From the NCBI GenBank assembly GCA_963931865.1, contig OZ007514.1:5868646-5932645 (forward strand): a stretch of DNA of 64,000 bases. Direction: 5' to 3'. The notes under the pieces were generated by a model. It was not told where the DNA came from. It made no database searches and worked only from the letters and a program-made list of their open reading frames with translations. Positions 1 to 10,037 of this stretch are shown one piece after another (positions within the stretch are counted from its first letter, which is position 1; every line of letters begins with the position of its first letter). A program made the position numbers and the translations under genes. The stretch is from Axinella damicornis. Lineage: Eukaryota; Porifera; Demospongiae; Axinellida; Axinellidae.

Positions 1-1909
1 GAGCAGAAAATAGCATGTTCAAAAGTGTCTCCTGGGTCTGCTTGCCTGGCCTGAAGCCATATTCATCCTGAAATCAATTTGAACTTTGGTTGCATTAGCG
101 CCGAAATCACACTGGACCAAAGGCTATAATCTATGGTTTTTCATGATGGGGGTCAAAATCCAACCTACAGCAGAATGGACCTGATTTGAAGTTCTATTCG
201 TGCTGATTACAATGGCACAAACCACCGGCCCATATCTCGTTCCTAGCCCTGGATAAATGACATACATGTAGTACAAGACATTTCACTTACCGCATAACTC
301 GGAATGCCATATGATTGAGATGTGACGCTGCGGATTGTGTCAGTAGGAATGAACCTTCAAATGATGTTCTAATTTCTCTCGGCCTGCTTGCCTGCCAGCC
401 TGGCTGGCTTTGTGCCAATTTCATCAGCAAATGATGTCCTAAAAATCGATTTGAATGTCAGTCACAGTTTTGGCAAAATCACGCTAGACCAAAGGCTATA
501 ATCCTTGCTTTTTCATGATTAATTGTGTCAAAATCCAACTTGCAGTCTGCTTGCCTGCAAGTCATGCCTGCCTGGCCTTGTGTGCCGTCTTGTCCTAAAA
601 ATGGATTTGAATGCCAGTCTCATTTGCACCAAAATCACAGTGTAGTCATAGTGTGGTAGCTAAAAGGGTCAAGTATGTTCCCCAACTTCCCCTCCTCTGT
701 GAGCAGCTGGTGTTGGTGATAAGGTACAAGTGTACATGTGTTCTTATGTCAACTTCAGCACAGCAACACTGGCCCTATCCCGTTGCTAAGGTGTTGCTAA
801 GGAAATGGGTAGTATTCCCAGCCTCCACAACAGTGGCAGCATACACTAACAAACAGGACTTGATTTTATCTTGCTGGCTTCACTGTGTATCCTTGGTCAG
901 GGATCTGTCCCTCACCAGTTGCTATGTTGAGTCCCAACTCCAGTACTATATGCCAGGTAGATGGTGGACTGTGAGTAGTGAGTAGCTAGGCAGTGTTTGT
1001 ACCCCCACGCTACTGGTAGCTGTGTAGCTAGCCAGGAATTGACCTCTTGTGAATGTGTGTTGGGGTGTTCTGTATGGACCAGCTCTATTCCTTACCTCCA
1101 TACATACAGTTGAGAACATTGCTACCAACTGCTGCTCCGTGGACAATGGAATGGCAGGAGGAAGCAGAAGGAGGGTGTGTACGTGTTGACCAGCTGACAT
1201 AAGATGAGTCATGTGTAGGTAAGGGAGCGCTATAAGATTGCAAATAGCACCAGAATTACCGTCCTATTTGCTGTGTGAAGCTAGTCTCGTTGCCAGCTGG
1301 TGATACCTGTGGAAAATCTGTCTGGTAACATTGGCTTGGTATAGCGGCACAGCGTGGAGGGCATTAATTGAGGCATAAACAACCATGTTAGCCTATACAG
1401 GTTCTGCACTTACATCACTTGTGTCTAGCAACAGTGTCTAGGGCACCATATGTGCAATACTAAGGTAGGGCGGGGTAATTCGGGCCACGGTATAGTACGG
1501 GGTAATTCGGGCCACTTCAACGTTGCAACAGGAAAGAAGCATCCTTTTTATTCTTGCTTCTAGTGAGTTGTAGGCAGGTTGAGTCCCTGGATATACATGG
1601 CCAGAAGTTTGCCTAAAGTCTGTCCGTTTTTAGTTACCGTTGACCTGAAGTTGAAGTGGCCCGAATTACCCCGTGGCCCGAATTACCCCGCCCTACCTTA
1701 TATTCTTTTGCCCGGCTGGAAACACAGTCATCACAATTGACAATGCAGTGTTTCTATTGGTTCGCTCAAATTCCTGCCTGAAGGTGTTGGAATTTTTTGA
1801 TGAGTGTCAAGAAAACTGCCAGACGGATTTTTGGTAGGTGCTTCCAGCTGGGCACGAGACTAGTGTGCAGCCTGCCTCTAGATCTGCTGATATTCTTCAT
1901 TCAGACCTT
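1..1909. repeat. Segmental-duplication unit X, copy 1, first part
   Basis: This stretch is closely similar, in the same orientation, to about 22,215-23,975 and, in parts, to 54,420-55,905. Small indels and substitutions separate the copies. Open frames occur on both strands at the same place in all three copies (for example around 730-985 plus and 950-1,210 minus). I cannot show that either is coding: no recognisable domain appears and no exon structure fits. It is best read as duplicated noncoding or intronic DNA. An element at 1,463-1,698 interrupts only this copy. Confidence 0.8.
1463..1698. mobile_element. Short inverted-repeat element with TA target duplication
   Basis: The ends are inverted repeats beginning AGGTAGGGCGGGGTAATTCG, and the internal motif 'gggtaattcgggccac' is repeated next to each end. 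The element is flanked by TA (1,461-1,462 and 1,699-1,700). The two sister copies near 23,740 and 55,675 read straight through with a single TA, so the insertion and its boundaries are shown by empty sites. There is no coding capacity. TA duplication fits a non-autonomous Tc1/mariner-type element (inference). Confidence 0.85.
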
Positions 1910-3325
1910 TATTACCCCGCGCGCGCATGCGCGAAGCGGGGTTAAGCAATCGGTTTTGTCTGTCAGTCTGTCAGTCTGTCAGTCTGTGACTCGAAAAAAA
2001 TTGAAATCTCGCCACATAGACCCTCATAAACCATCGAAATGGAGTCAAACAATAGCAAATAGCAAAAAACTGCTCTATGTGCACCTGACTGAAGTCAAGT
2101 CGCTCCGTTTCGCTGTATTTCGGCTATTTCCTACTTTTCATAACTATTCATAACATTGGCTCCACCTCTTCGTGACCATCAAGAACAGGACACACGGTGC
2201 ATTTGGAAACTTCATGCTTCGAGATGACCGCTAGGAAACACTGTTTTCTCACGATCTATGTGCTTCACAGGCATCGTGGCTATTGTTTCGGCTGTTTTTT
2301 TCCAGCTATTTCCTATTATTCGTAACATTTGGCTCCACCTCTCCAGTATATACGGTAAGCGGTCACTCCCACACCTTGGATATGGCCATACACGAACACA
2401 GTATACGCGATAGCCGCCCTGGCCTGTTCGATGTGCATCGGCAGACGTCGATTGTAGCTGCATGCATAGTCTCGGTACCAGACCCTCGCACCCGCGGAGG
2501 AGGGTCTGGTGCACTTGCATACATAAACTGTTTATGGGATACGCTGACGTATACAGGTTTCCGGAGTGATAATTGAAGGCGTTGATTGATATACAAGTAG
2601 GTGCCAAAAGTGCATACGCTCAATGAAACTGGCTACAGCTATATAGCTACAGGGAGTAGACCTTGCGATTCTTGTCAACTCTGTTCCTGCCAGATCGACG
2701 ATTGCAAGAACCGACGGTAACTCAGAGAGCGCTACTGCAGCTTTGGACCGATTATGCAGTGAAGTAGGGCACACCAGAATGCAGCTAATACCTGGCCCTG
2801 TGTGTGTACAAAACGTTTACATGTTTACAGTTACCTGATCCAGCACGAGCGCCTTCAGAGGGCTTACGACAACAACAATAGACATCGGTGTGGAACCGCT
2901 GTGCAAATAGCTAGCTAGCTAGTCGAACACAAGTGGCAGACTACCGTAGCAGAGGGACTTTCCAGCGTAGAAACGAAGACGTCTTTCCCTTTCATAAACT
3001 CATTCCCAGCTTCCATGCAGCTCCTCGGGATTCACTGCGGGGTATCCAAGCTTGAGAACGTCTCTTCGATCGCTGTCTCTATCAGCTGTCACTCCAATTT
3101 GCGATGTGCACGTGTTTGCGTGAAAAGATATGTAATCGAACAGCAATTAACCAATCAGATTCATCCCGCCGAAATTCCGCGGAGTACAAATTTTTATGTA
3201 TGCAAGTGCACCAGACCTTCCTCCGCGGGTGCGAGGGTCTGGTACCGAGACTACTGCATGCACTGCATGCATCCTGGCCTGTAGACGTTCATGACAGCGC
3301 GGGGTATGTGTTCTATGAACACCTC
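1910..3325. mobile_element. Composite insertion absent from sister copies
   Basis: Sister copies near 23,980 and 55,910 pass directly from 'cagacctta' to 'gaagaggtcaagtagg'. Here about 1.4 kb intervenes. The left end holds a GC-rich palindrome (1,916-1,943, core GCGCATGCGC) followed by a GTCTGTCA repeat (about 1,958-1,988). A similar GC palindrome plus a CAGACAGA repeat lies at 32,207-32,309. A second element (2,467-3,253) is nested inside. The right boundary is approximate. No transposase reading frame is recognised. Confidence 0.6.
2467..3253. mobile_element. Inverted-repeat element with 9-bp target duplication, TAGTCTCGG type
   Basis: The two ends are inverted repeats more than 50 bases long, starting TAGTCTCGGTACCAGACC. 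The element is flanked by the exact 9-base direct repeat CTGCATGCA (2,458-2,466 and 3,254-3,262). The interior has no recognisable transposase. It belongs with 38,659-39,033 and 46,843-46,924. A 9-bp duplication is typical of Mutator-like elements; that assignment is inference. Confidence 0.8.
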
Positions 3326-4790
3326 TAGTTTGAAGAGGTCAAGTAGGTCCCCCTAACTCCTCCCAGCCAGAGAACAAGCATTCCAATCTCACTAACTCAG
3401 TTACTGCATGCCCAACACTATTAAAATTGTTGATGAGAGAGCACTCTCCTGTGTAATACTCAGGGGTTGTCCATTTTGAGAGGGGGGGGGGGGGGGGGAC
3501 CTGCACACTTAGAACCTATCAAACTTCAACAGTAGGCAAAGTGGCTTGATAGGGCACAATACTCTGAAGTGTAGGAATCCCCAGGATCTCTCAGAATACA
3601 GAGTATGTGGAGTAAGTACTGTTGTTTCTGAGATGAGACTCCTGACTGGGAAGATGAGAACGGTCAGTAGTTCATACTCCCTCCTCTTCAGGGCCGTAAC
3701 CAAGGGGGGTTCGTTGGGTGCGGACGAACCCCCCTCGAGCCAAGAACGCACCTTTCCTGAAGGTCATCGCCTTCGCGTAGCCGTTGCGGTGTTACCGTCG
3801 ACGGTACGTCTACTCAACCATAGTACTGTAGCGACCTTGGGTTTCGTCTCGCATTGTACATGTAGCCTAGCATGGGTACGAGGCTACATGTAGCCGGGCC
3901 GGCCAGCCGCGCCGGTGACGTTGCACTCGTACTCGACTCACAGCTGTCTCGTCCCCAGACTAGGCATATGCGCATGCGTCCCCCAGGCCATACACGCATG
4001 CATACGCATGGGAACGAGGCCACTAGCCGGCCACCCACGTCCACGTACGTGCACGATGCAATGCAAAAACACCCCCGTAGAATGGAAGCAGCTAGTTTAC
4101 TTTTTTAGCCCATTTAATGGCCATGTTGTGTACAATTTTGTGTAATTTTCACTCGGATAGTAATGAATGTTAGATACACTGGGCAGAGAATGCGCCAGAA
4201 TGCACCTCAGACAGTTCAAAATTTTCCCGGGGGGGGGGGGGGGGGGCATGCCCCCGGACCCCCCTAGCTATGGCCACGCTTTGCACGGCCCCTCACCGAA
4301 ATCTCTGGATGAAACATTGACAACTTGTCCCAAAATGTAACCCCCCTCACAAAATCCTGGTTACGGGCCTCCTCTTATACGTGATATTATATCAGCGGTC
4401 CTGTGTACTACTCCTAGTGTATAATGACGTTCCCTTCTTCCTCCCACAGCATGTGACACGGCACTGGGTGTGAGGATGGCCCCAGGATTCTCCTCTCCTA
4501 ACCCCTCCTTCCTTTGGACCTGTAGTATATTGAGAGGTGTTAATATCTCCCCTGCCCTTTTGTTGTCTGGACCTTTGTCCTCCTTACAGTTCTTTGTGCC
4601 TTTGTCTATAAATTATGTGAATGCCCCTTTGTGTGACTGTGGCCCTATACAAGTGTATGCATGTGTTATCCAGTATAATACATTTTGAGTGTAGTTATCA
4701 TGGATACGAGTTCCTCGCGCTGACCACCTGCCAGCACCAGTGCGGCCAAGCCAGTGCCTGACTATAGCCATTTGCTATATACTACACGGC
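3326..4790. repeat. Unit X copy 1, second part
   Basis: Apart from the 3,689-4,368 insertion, this matches about 23,985-24,900 and 55,920-56,800. It includes a pure G run (3,482-3,498, 17 bases) at the position where the sister copies carry 42 and 25 Gs. No supported gene. A conserved acceptor-like 'ttcttcccacag' or similar occurs near 4,437-4,450, but no continuing exon frame is convincing. Confidence 0.7.
3689..4368. mobile_element. hAT-like non-autonomous element with 8-bp duplication
   Basis: Flanked by the exact 8-base repeat CTCCTCTT (3,681-3,688 and 4,369-4,376). Both sister copies (near 24,450 and 56,360) have a single CTCCTCTT, so they are empty sites. The left end reads CAGGGCCGTAACCA and the right end is its inverse up to the terminal bases. 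An 8-bp duplication with CAGGG-type ends is the hAT signature. The element contains an 18-base G run (4,229-4,246). No transposase frame. Confidence 0.85.
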
Positions 4791-5113
4791 CAGATCCAAC
4801 TTAACTAGCCTCGTTCCATAATATAGCCATTAATTTGCTATACTACATGGCCATATCCAACTATAGCCTCATTCCCAGGCCCATATATATGCACGTGCAG
4901 CTTTCAGTTGCAAGCTGGGCGGCCGGGGGCCTCGGATCCATGGGAACGAGGCTAGGATCCAACTGGTTGAGCTATGTAACTTCGCATATTGCAGACCACA
5001 TCTCATGCACTCAGACCAACAATACTGTCTGCATGTGGACTACGCTATAATATTATATCACATTTTGACTTTTTAATTAACCCTTTAAGCCCCATTGACG
5101 TCTATAGATGTCA

Positions 5114-5548
5114 TTAAGGTTACGGGATACTCGTGCGCGCGCCGTCCGAAATGTATAAGGAAATGCATACTTAAGCTCGCTAACCAAAAATCTCGAGTAC
5201 GAAGAGCGTAAGCAACTTGATTCTGGCGATGGAGGTGCGCTGTCACAAGGTGCAGGGCATGACGGAAGCTTTTTTTGATAGCATAATCCTTGGCAAACTT
5301 ATCTGCTGTCTCGCTCGAGAAAAGCGGTTAATACGGCTTCTTGGTGAACTGAACTGCTCGTTTTTGCACGGCTATACAGCGTATCGGTAAAAGCTTCCGT
5401 CATGCCCTGCACCTTGTGACAGCGCACCTCCACCGCCAGAATCAAGTTGCTCACGTTCTTCGTACTCGAGATTTTTGGTTAGCGAGCTTAAGTATGCATT
5501 TCCCTATACATTTCGGACAGCGCGCGCACGAGTATCCCGTAACCTTAA
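5114..5548. mobile_element. Fold-back element flanked by TTAA
   Basis: Two arms of about 155 bases (5,118-5,271 and 5,391-5,544) are nearly perfect inverse complements, separated by about 120 bases. The outermost bases read TTAA then GGTTACGGGAT, and the inverse then TTAA. A TTAA at both borders is the target duplication of piggyBac-type elements. The same terminal motif (ATCCCGTAACC-TTAA) recurs at 16,661-16,675. No coding capacity. Confidence 0.8.
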
Positions 5549-5684
5549 AACCCTATGCACTTGTAGGGCTTCTCGTCAGTCCAAAAAGAGACCAAAAAGG
5601 CTTCAGAGGGCCCAGGGACGACTTTGAGGGACGAACTCAAATTTGGTCAGATTTCGGTGCGCATCCCCCACTAAACGTACAAGT

Positions 5685-5725
<41 letters not shown>
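5685..5725 (+). repeat. Pure G run, 41 bases
   Basis: Uninterrupted guanines, followed shortly by 'ggggggcagcagccccccc', which could pair as a short hairpin. Length is probably unreliable in sequencing. Shorter or similar runs occur at 3,482, 4,229, 8,935, 13,207, 24,172, 29,871, 44,965 and 56,104. Confidence 0.95.
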
Positions 5726-5726
<1 letters not shown>

Positions 5727-6195
5727 ATCGAAAAGGGGGGCAGCAGCCCCCCCTTCGCATGTAGTGGGCATTTTAATTTAAATTTTAATGAGATTCATTG
5801 ACCCGAGGATTTTTGATTCCAATGATATTCATAGACCCCACCCAGGGCCTCAAGAAAACATGCAAATTGGTGGTGTAAGGTGTGCCATCAGCCAGATCTG
5901 GCCCAAGTTTAGGGAAATGCTGGGTGAAAATCCAGCTGACATGCACCTTTGACCTCCGCTGGCTTGTGGGGGTCATGAATGTCATTAACAGTATTGCCAG
6001 AGGGGTCTCTCCATGCGTGCGGACCCCACCAAGTTTGGCCGCTGAGGAGCGAATGCTGTGGGAGAGGAGTACCTACGAAAGTGGTGTGCGCTGAATGCAT
6101 GAAAATGTGTTGTCTTGGTGGGAAGAATTCGGTGGTTAAAGGGTTAACTTAAAGGACAGATTCATAGCACACCACTTTTAAACAGCTTAAGGATC

Positions 6196-6972
6196 ACAAA
6201 AACCTGTATTAAGGTATAACACCTAGTAGGAAATTCCCCAAATTCTTATGGGAGCTCATGACGGCATTAATTTGTTGGTAAAGAGTTAATGCACAGTTCT
6301 GTATGCATTTCCGAATAGATATTGCAGTACGTCTCTGCAAACACAAATACATAGATCTGTGAGCATAATCAGAGGTGCATGACGTATCTATACAAATTGC
6401 ATGAGTCCTGTTATACATGCAGTTATAGTAACAGTAACCTACGTATATTATGAGTACAATAGTAGAGCGGATTAGTGTAATCACTAGCTCCAAATCTAAC
6501 TTGAGCTTTATTATATTATTCATGTATCCTGCATGATAGTAATATTATGTTCGGTTTGCAGTGAGTATATTATCACATTGTGAACATGCAGATCTTTTAC
6601 ATGCATAATTATATTATGACTACAATAATTATAGAATCTGGTGAAGCGAAATTTGAAATCGAGAGTTCATTGAATGAATTCATATGGTGCAGTGAATGAC
6701 TTATTGTTGACTGCATGTCTGATCATCTAGAGTCTTTATTATCACTAAACGTTAACTGTAACTGAAGATATTGGGTGGCAATCAATGTATGCCATGCAAG
6801 CTACATAGCCTTAGTCCCAGGCCTCCACGCCCATCCAGCTTTACTTGCAGGCTATGTCAAGCCACCATCCAGCTTTACTTGCAGGCTATGTCAAGCCACC
6901 ATCCAGCTTTACTTGCAGGCTATGTCAAGCCACATCATGATATGAATCCTGTTGAGAACGTATGCTATGACA
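6196..6972. repeat. Unit X copy 1, third part, with a local inversion
   Basis: 6,196-6,670 matches 24,955-25,660 and 56,870-57,410 in direct orientation. From about 6,690 to 6,970 the sequence is instead the reverse complement of about 25,690-25,890: 'gttgagaacgtatgct' appears at the right end here and as its complement at the left end there. The segment was therefore inverted after duplication in one lineage. No gene seen. Confidence 0.65.
6835..6932 (+). repeat. 34-bp tandem repeat, just under 3 units
   Basis: Units start at 6,835, 6,869 and 6,903 with CCAGCTTTACTTGCAGGC and are essentially identical; the last is slightly short. Units are directly adjacent with no spacer, so this is not a CRISPR array. 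The corresponding inverted segment near 25,740 has a single unit, so expansion happened in this copy. Confidence 0.9.
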
Positions 6973-8007
6973 AATTATTGCGCACTTCACCAGAACTTCC
7001 CCATCCTCGGAAGAGAGCAGAATGTCATCAACTGTCAGAGTGTTACGACTCTTCTGCGGTGTGTTTGTGAAGTCGAGCTCAGTTGGGAGATATCTAATGT
7101 CAACAGTAAGGTGCACTGACACATTCAGCATTGATGAATGGTGATCTGTCAGTGGTGAGCAATCCATCATATTACATATTACGTCATACACCCACAACCA
7201 GGTTCCAGATTGTACCCTTCGCAAGTGGTTGACCTCTTGGGCTAAATGCTTGAGATGCCTCCCTGTACTAATGTATGACATCCCTGCATGATTGAGTATG
7301 GACACTAGCTGCCTGTGGAAGCAGAACTTTAGTAGTGTGGTGCCTGCCTGTATGTAATAATGCTTACCTACTTGATGATACCACAGGCAACCATCATCAA
7401 ACTCATGAGCAACTGAATTCCGTTAACCCTTTGTGACCGTGAGTTGAAGAGTAGGCAGCATGACACGCCAGAGTTCTTTGTTTCCTCCATCATCCTGTGC
7501 GTTGCGCCTGGTGTCACAGAGCATCTTCATCAGTCCATACAGGGTTGGTGCTCCTGACTGCACCTCTTGGGACACTTGCTCCAACGAAAAGGATGTGAAA
7601 TGCTCTGGTCCGTAGACCACCTGCCCCTCTGCACAAGGAATGCTACTTCCTGTTCTAATATAGACTGCACTGACCACTTTGTCCGTCCTTTCCTCCAGGA
7701 CTTCACTTGGCTCTCCAGCTCGCAGTTCCTCACAAGTAGTTGAGCAATATATAGGTGATGCAGGAGGTGACTGGGTGACTGGCACTAACCCTAAAAACAA
7801 GGATGGCTGCAGCTGACTTGCACCCACTAGCTGAGGAGGTGGCTGGGGATGAGAGGAGACTGGAGGGTCTTTGCAGGTAATTCTGGTGTAGTAGCAGTGC
7901 TTCTCACAACTAGCTCTTTTCCTTTCTGACCGGGGAAACACTGCTTTCAGAACCTTTGTTGTGTGTGTAGCACTTATATATGTCGAACTAGTTATCATGA
8001 ACCTCAC
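6973..8007 (-). pseudogene. DUF6589-like transposon-derived gene fragment, frameshifted
   Basis: Two minus-strand pieces read in the order expected for the DUF6589-type proteins of marine invertebrates. The upstream piece (about 8,007-7,470) ends with the pattern APTLYGLMKML..TRRN...ELW. The next segment continues one base out of frame as LFNSRSQRVNGIQLLMSL. A plausible intron (donor CAA|gtaggt near 7,350, acceptor cacag|G near 7,310) joins this to LVSILNHAGMSYISTGR and SGTWLWVYDV on the 7,305-6,973 piece. The shift between the two pieces of the first exon, at about 7,470-7,480, suggests a pseudogene or a sequencing error. The family assignment is from remembered pattern and is moderate to low. 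The 5' end and C-terminus are missing. The strand matches the neighbouring death-domain exons, but nothing links them as one gene. Confidence 0.4.
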
Positions 8008-8931
8008 ACAATTTTACTCGCTTAATTCTCAGGTGGAGCTTCTTCCAGAATATCATGTAGCCTGACTATGGTATGTATGATGATCACTAACCATTCAGTC
8101 TTTTCCTCATCCCCATCAGCCATAATGGACTAAAGCATGAGTTCCTCTCTGGTCAACAGTGAACATGCAAGCTGCAATCTGAACTCATAAAACACTTGCA
8201 CTATAGTGTTTTGTGCTGACTCCTAGGATCCTGTGTATAGCTACGTGTTGATACGACCCATGTTTGTATACAATCATAATTTCTTCCTCACAAAGGTCAC
8301 GAGACTATTATCTGCTTATAAACTTGGAATAATCTGCAGTACATGCACACAAGTGTCAGTTCACACAAAGTCTGTCGTAGATGTACTTCGGGCAGGGAAG
8401 CAGTGATCCCATGAAGGTCCTATTGACTCTCACGGTAGCTATAGTGTTCTTGAACTTACAGGCCGCCCTGAGGAAACACAAATTATACTAATGACACAGA
8501 GATGCAGTATAGCTATGCAACTGTACGACAATGGACATCCGTATATATATATAATATTATTGGCCTGACACCTCTTGCGATCTACTAGTGCAGCGTAAAA
8601 GAAAAACGAATGCCTTGTCATGAAAATTGTAGTACAGGTCGAAAGGCGTGGGCACTTGCCATAATTATCAAAACTGCTTGTGCATGTCCATGTACGTCAG
8701 AAGCGTGTCCACCTTGCGGTTTGATGATGAAAGAGTGGTACCAGGCCTTCTCTACTAGTCTCGTGCCCTGACCACACCCTGTGGCCTGGACACAAGACTG
8801 GCCTTCTATTGCTTTTCATATATGGGAGTTCAAAGGTCAAGTATACAGCTAAAAGCCAAGCGGGAAACGACCTGGGACCTGGGAACGAGGCTAAGTGAAT
8901 CAGAGGTGCACATTTCAATTATTTTCCTGGG

Positions 8932-8966
<35 letters not shown>

Positions 8967-9767
8967 TGTCCCCACTTTTCAGCCAGCAATCCTGCTTTGC
9001 TGTCGATACCCACCCCATTCATAGATCCACCCCTGTAGCACACATGAGATGCAAACCTAATGTACAGTAGCTAACTTGTAGTCCTAAATATGTGACTAAT
9101 CATCGCATGGCTTCTTTATACCTTACATTAGAGTATAGTTGTACAAATCCCACCAATTGGATTACTCACTGTAAGATCTCTAAATCCAAAAGAGAACCTC
9201 GTGCAGGGTTCTGTATTGAGCATGAGGTTATTATTGAAGCCCCCAGGATACACAATTATTGTTTACTGTCAACTTTTGAAACCCATGGCAACTATAATTT
9301 AATAGGCAGTGCACATGACTGTGTACTTCTATGCACGGTGCTTCTATATGTGTATGTTTTTGTTGGAAGTACGAATGGCTATATGAGAGCTCGAAGGAGG
9401 AGCTAAGCGGTCAATGATGGCACTGGTGGGGCTGAGCCAAGTTGAGGGATGGAGCCATATGTTACTGCTCACGCGCAACTCACTCACGTGCCTTGTATGT
9501 CAGCATTAGTATCTGCCTTGTACTTGTAGCCAGTCTGTTATTTCGACCTCCAACTTGTATAGCTATAGGTTGAAAACTGAAGCACTAGCATAGTTATACC
9601 ATTGCTATACTCTAAATCAGTAGACACTGAGACCAATGGGATCTACATGATTTAGAAACCCTTGGGCTCTTAGTAGCGCCCTCACTGCACTTGGGACACT
9701 ACAGTCCCAGGCCCTCGGATTTCTAAATTGCGTAGATCCCTTGGTCTCAGCCTATATTTAATCATAC
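8008..9767. other. No supported gene; G run and dispersed repeats
   Basis: I see no coding exon. There is a 30-base G run at 8,935-8,964 preceded by 'attttcctgggggag' and followed by 'catgtcccc', the same flanks seen around 4,229 and, without the G run, at 12,455-12,485. Degenerate ends of the TAGTCTCG family lie near 8,757 and 8,880. The remainder is unassigned. Confidence 0.5.
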
Positions 9768-10037
9768 CTTTGATGTACTGGGTAGTGAGATCATTTGCCT
9801 GCTGGTATAGTCCCATTATCCGCAGTGCACTGGCAACCTGACTCCAAGAGGGGGTAGGGTAGTATCGTACATATTCAATTACAACTGCTTCCATTCTCTG
9901 AATGTCACTTCGGCTGGAGACTTTGATTTCTAGTTTCTTCCTGTCACGCAACGGGAGGTTATCAGCCAGGAACTTCCACCGTCTCTCCACCCCCATCACA
10001 ACCTTCATGAAGTTCCGAATGGTGAGGGTGGGGTCAG
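9768..10037 (-). CDS. Death-domain exon, type C, diverged cluster
   Basis: A 270-base internal exon (90 codons) with acceptor cacccag| at the right and donor AAAG|gtatga at the left; both junctions are phase 1. It starts with ADPTLTI, like the type C exons at 32,733 and 59,651 (ADPTLTT, ADPTFTT). It shares the pattern of a charged first helix, a central RMEAVVIEY helix, PTPSWSQVASALR and a final helix ending in QYIKG. Death domains form homotypic helical-bundle contacts in apoptosis and innate-immune signalling. As third in A-B-C order after 12,699 and 11,586, it belongs to the same partial gene. No GTPase or terminal exon follows. Function in this protein is unknown. Confidence 0.7.

Larger units (their letters stand above)
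4791..6195. other. Block present only in unit X copy 1
   Basis: Sister copies go from 'gccatttgctata' to 'cctgtattaaggtataacacc' with only short sequence between. Here about 1.4 kb is inserted, containing the 5,114-5,548 fold-back and a 41-base G run at 5,685-5,725. The remainder shows no gene I can recognise. Apparent open frames through the G run only reflect a poly-glycine reading of G repeats. Confidence 0.5.

Noticed and set aside
611..1212. Overlapping open frames conserved in three unit X copies (also 22,990-23,470 and 54,900-55,330)
   Set aside because: Both strands are open equally, the frames have no recognisable domain, and differences between copies include frame-changing indels. 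Conservation is explained by recent duplication.
2212..2774. Overlapping frames in the 2.2-2.8 kb region
   Set aside because: They lie inside the composite insertion and cross the inverted-repeat end at 2,467; no transposase motif.
3509..3751. Conserved minus frame in three copies (also 24,214-24,459 and 56,129-56,380)
   Set aside because: Frame runs into G runs, changes by indels between copies and has no domain or splice sites supporting it.
6835..6932. Possible CRISPR-like array
   Set aside because: Three directly adjacent 34-base units with no spacers in animal DNA; an ordinary tandem repeat.
8822..9070. Poly-Gly/Pro open frames over G runs (also 5,416-5,781, 13,048-13,301, 44,739-45,149)
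   Set aside because: Homopolymer runs have no stop codons; flanks show no coding character.
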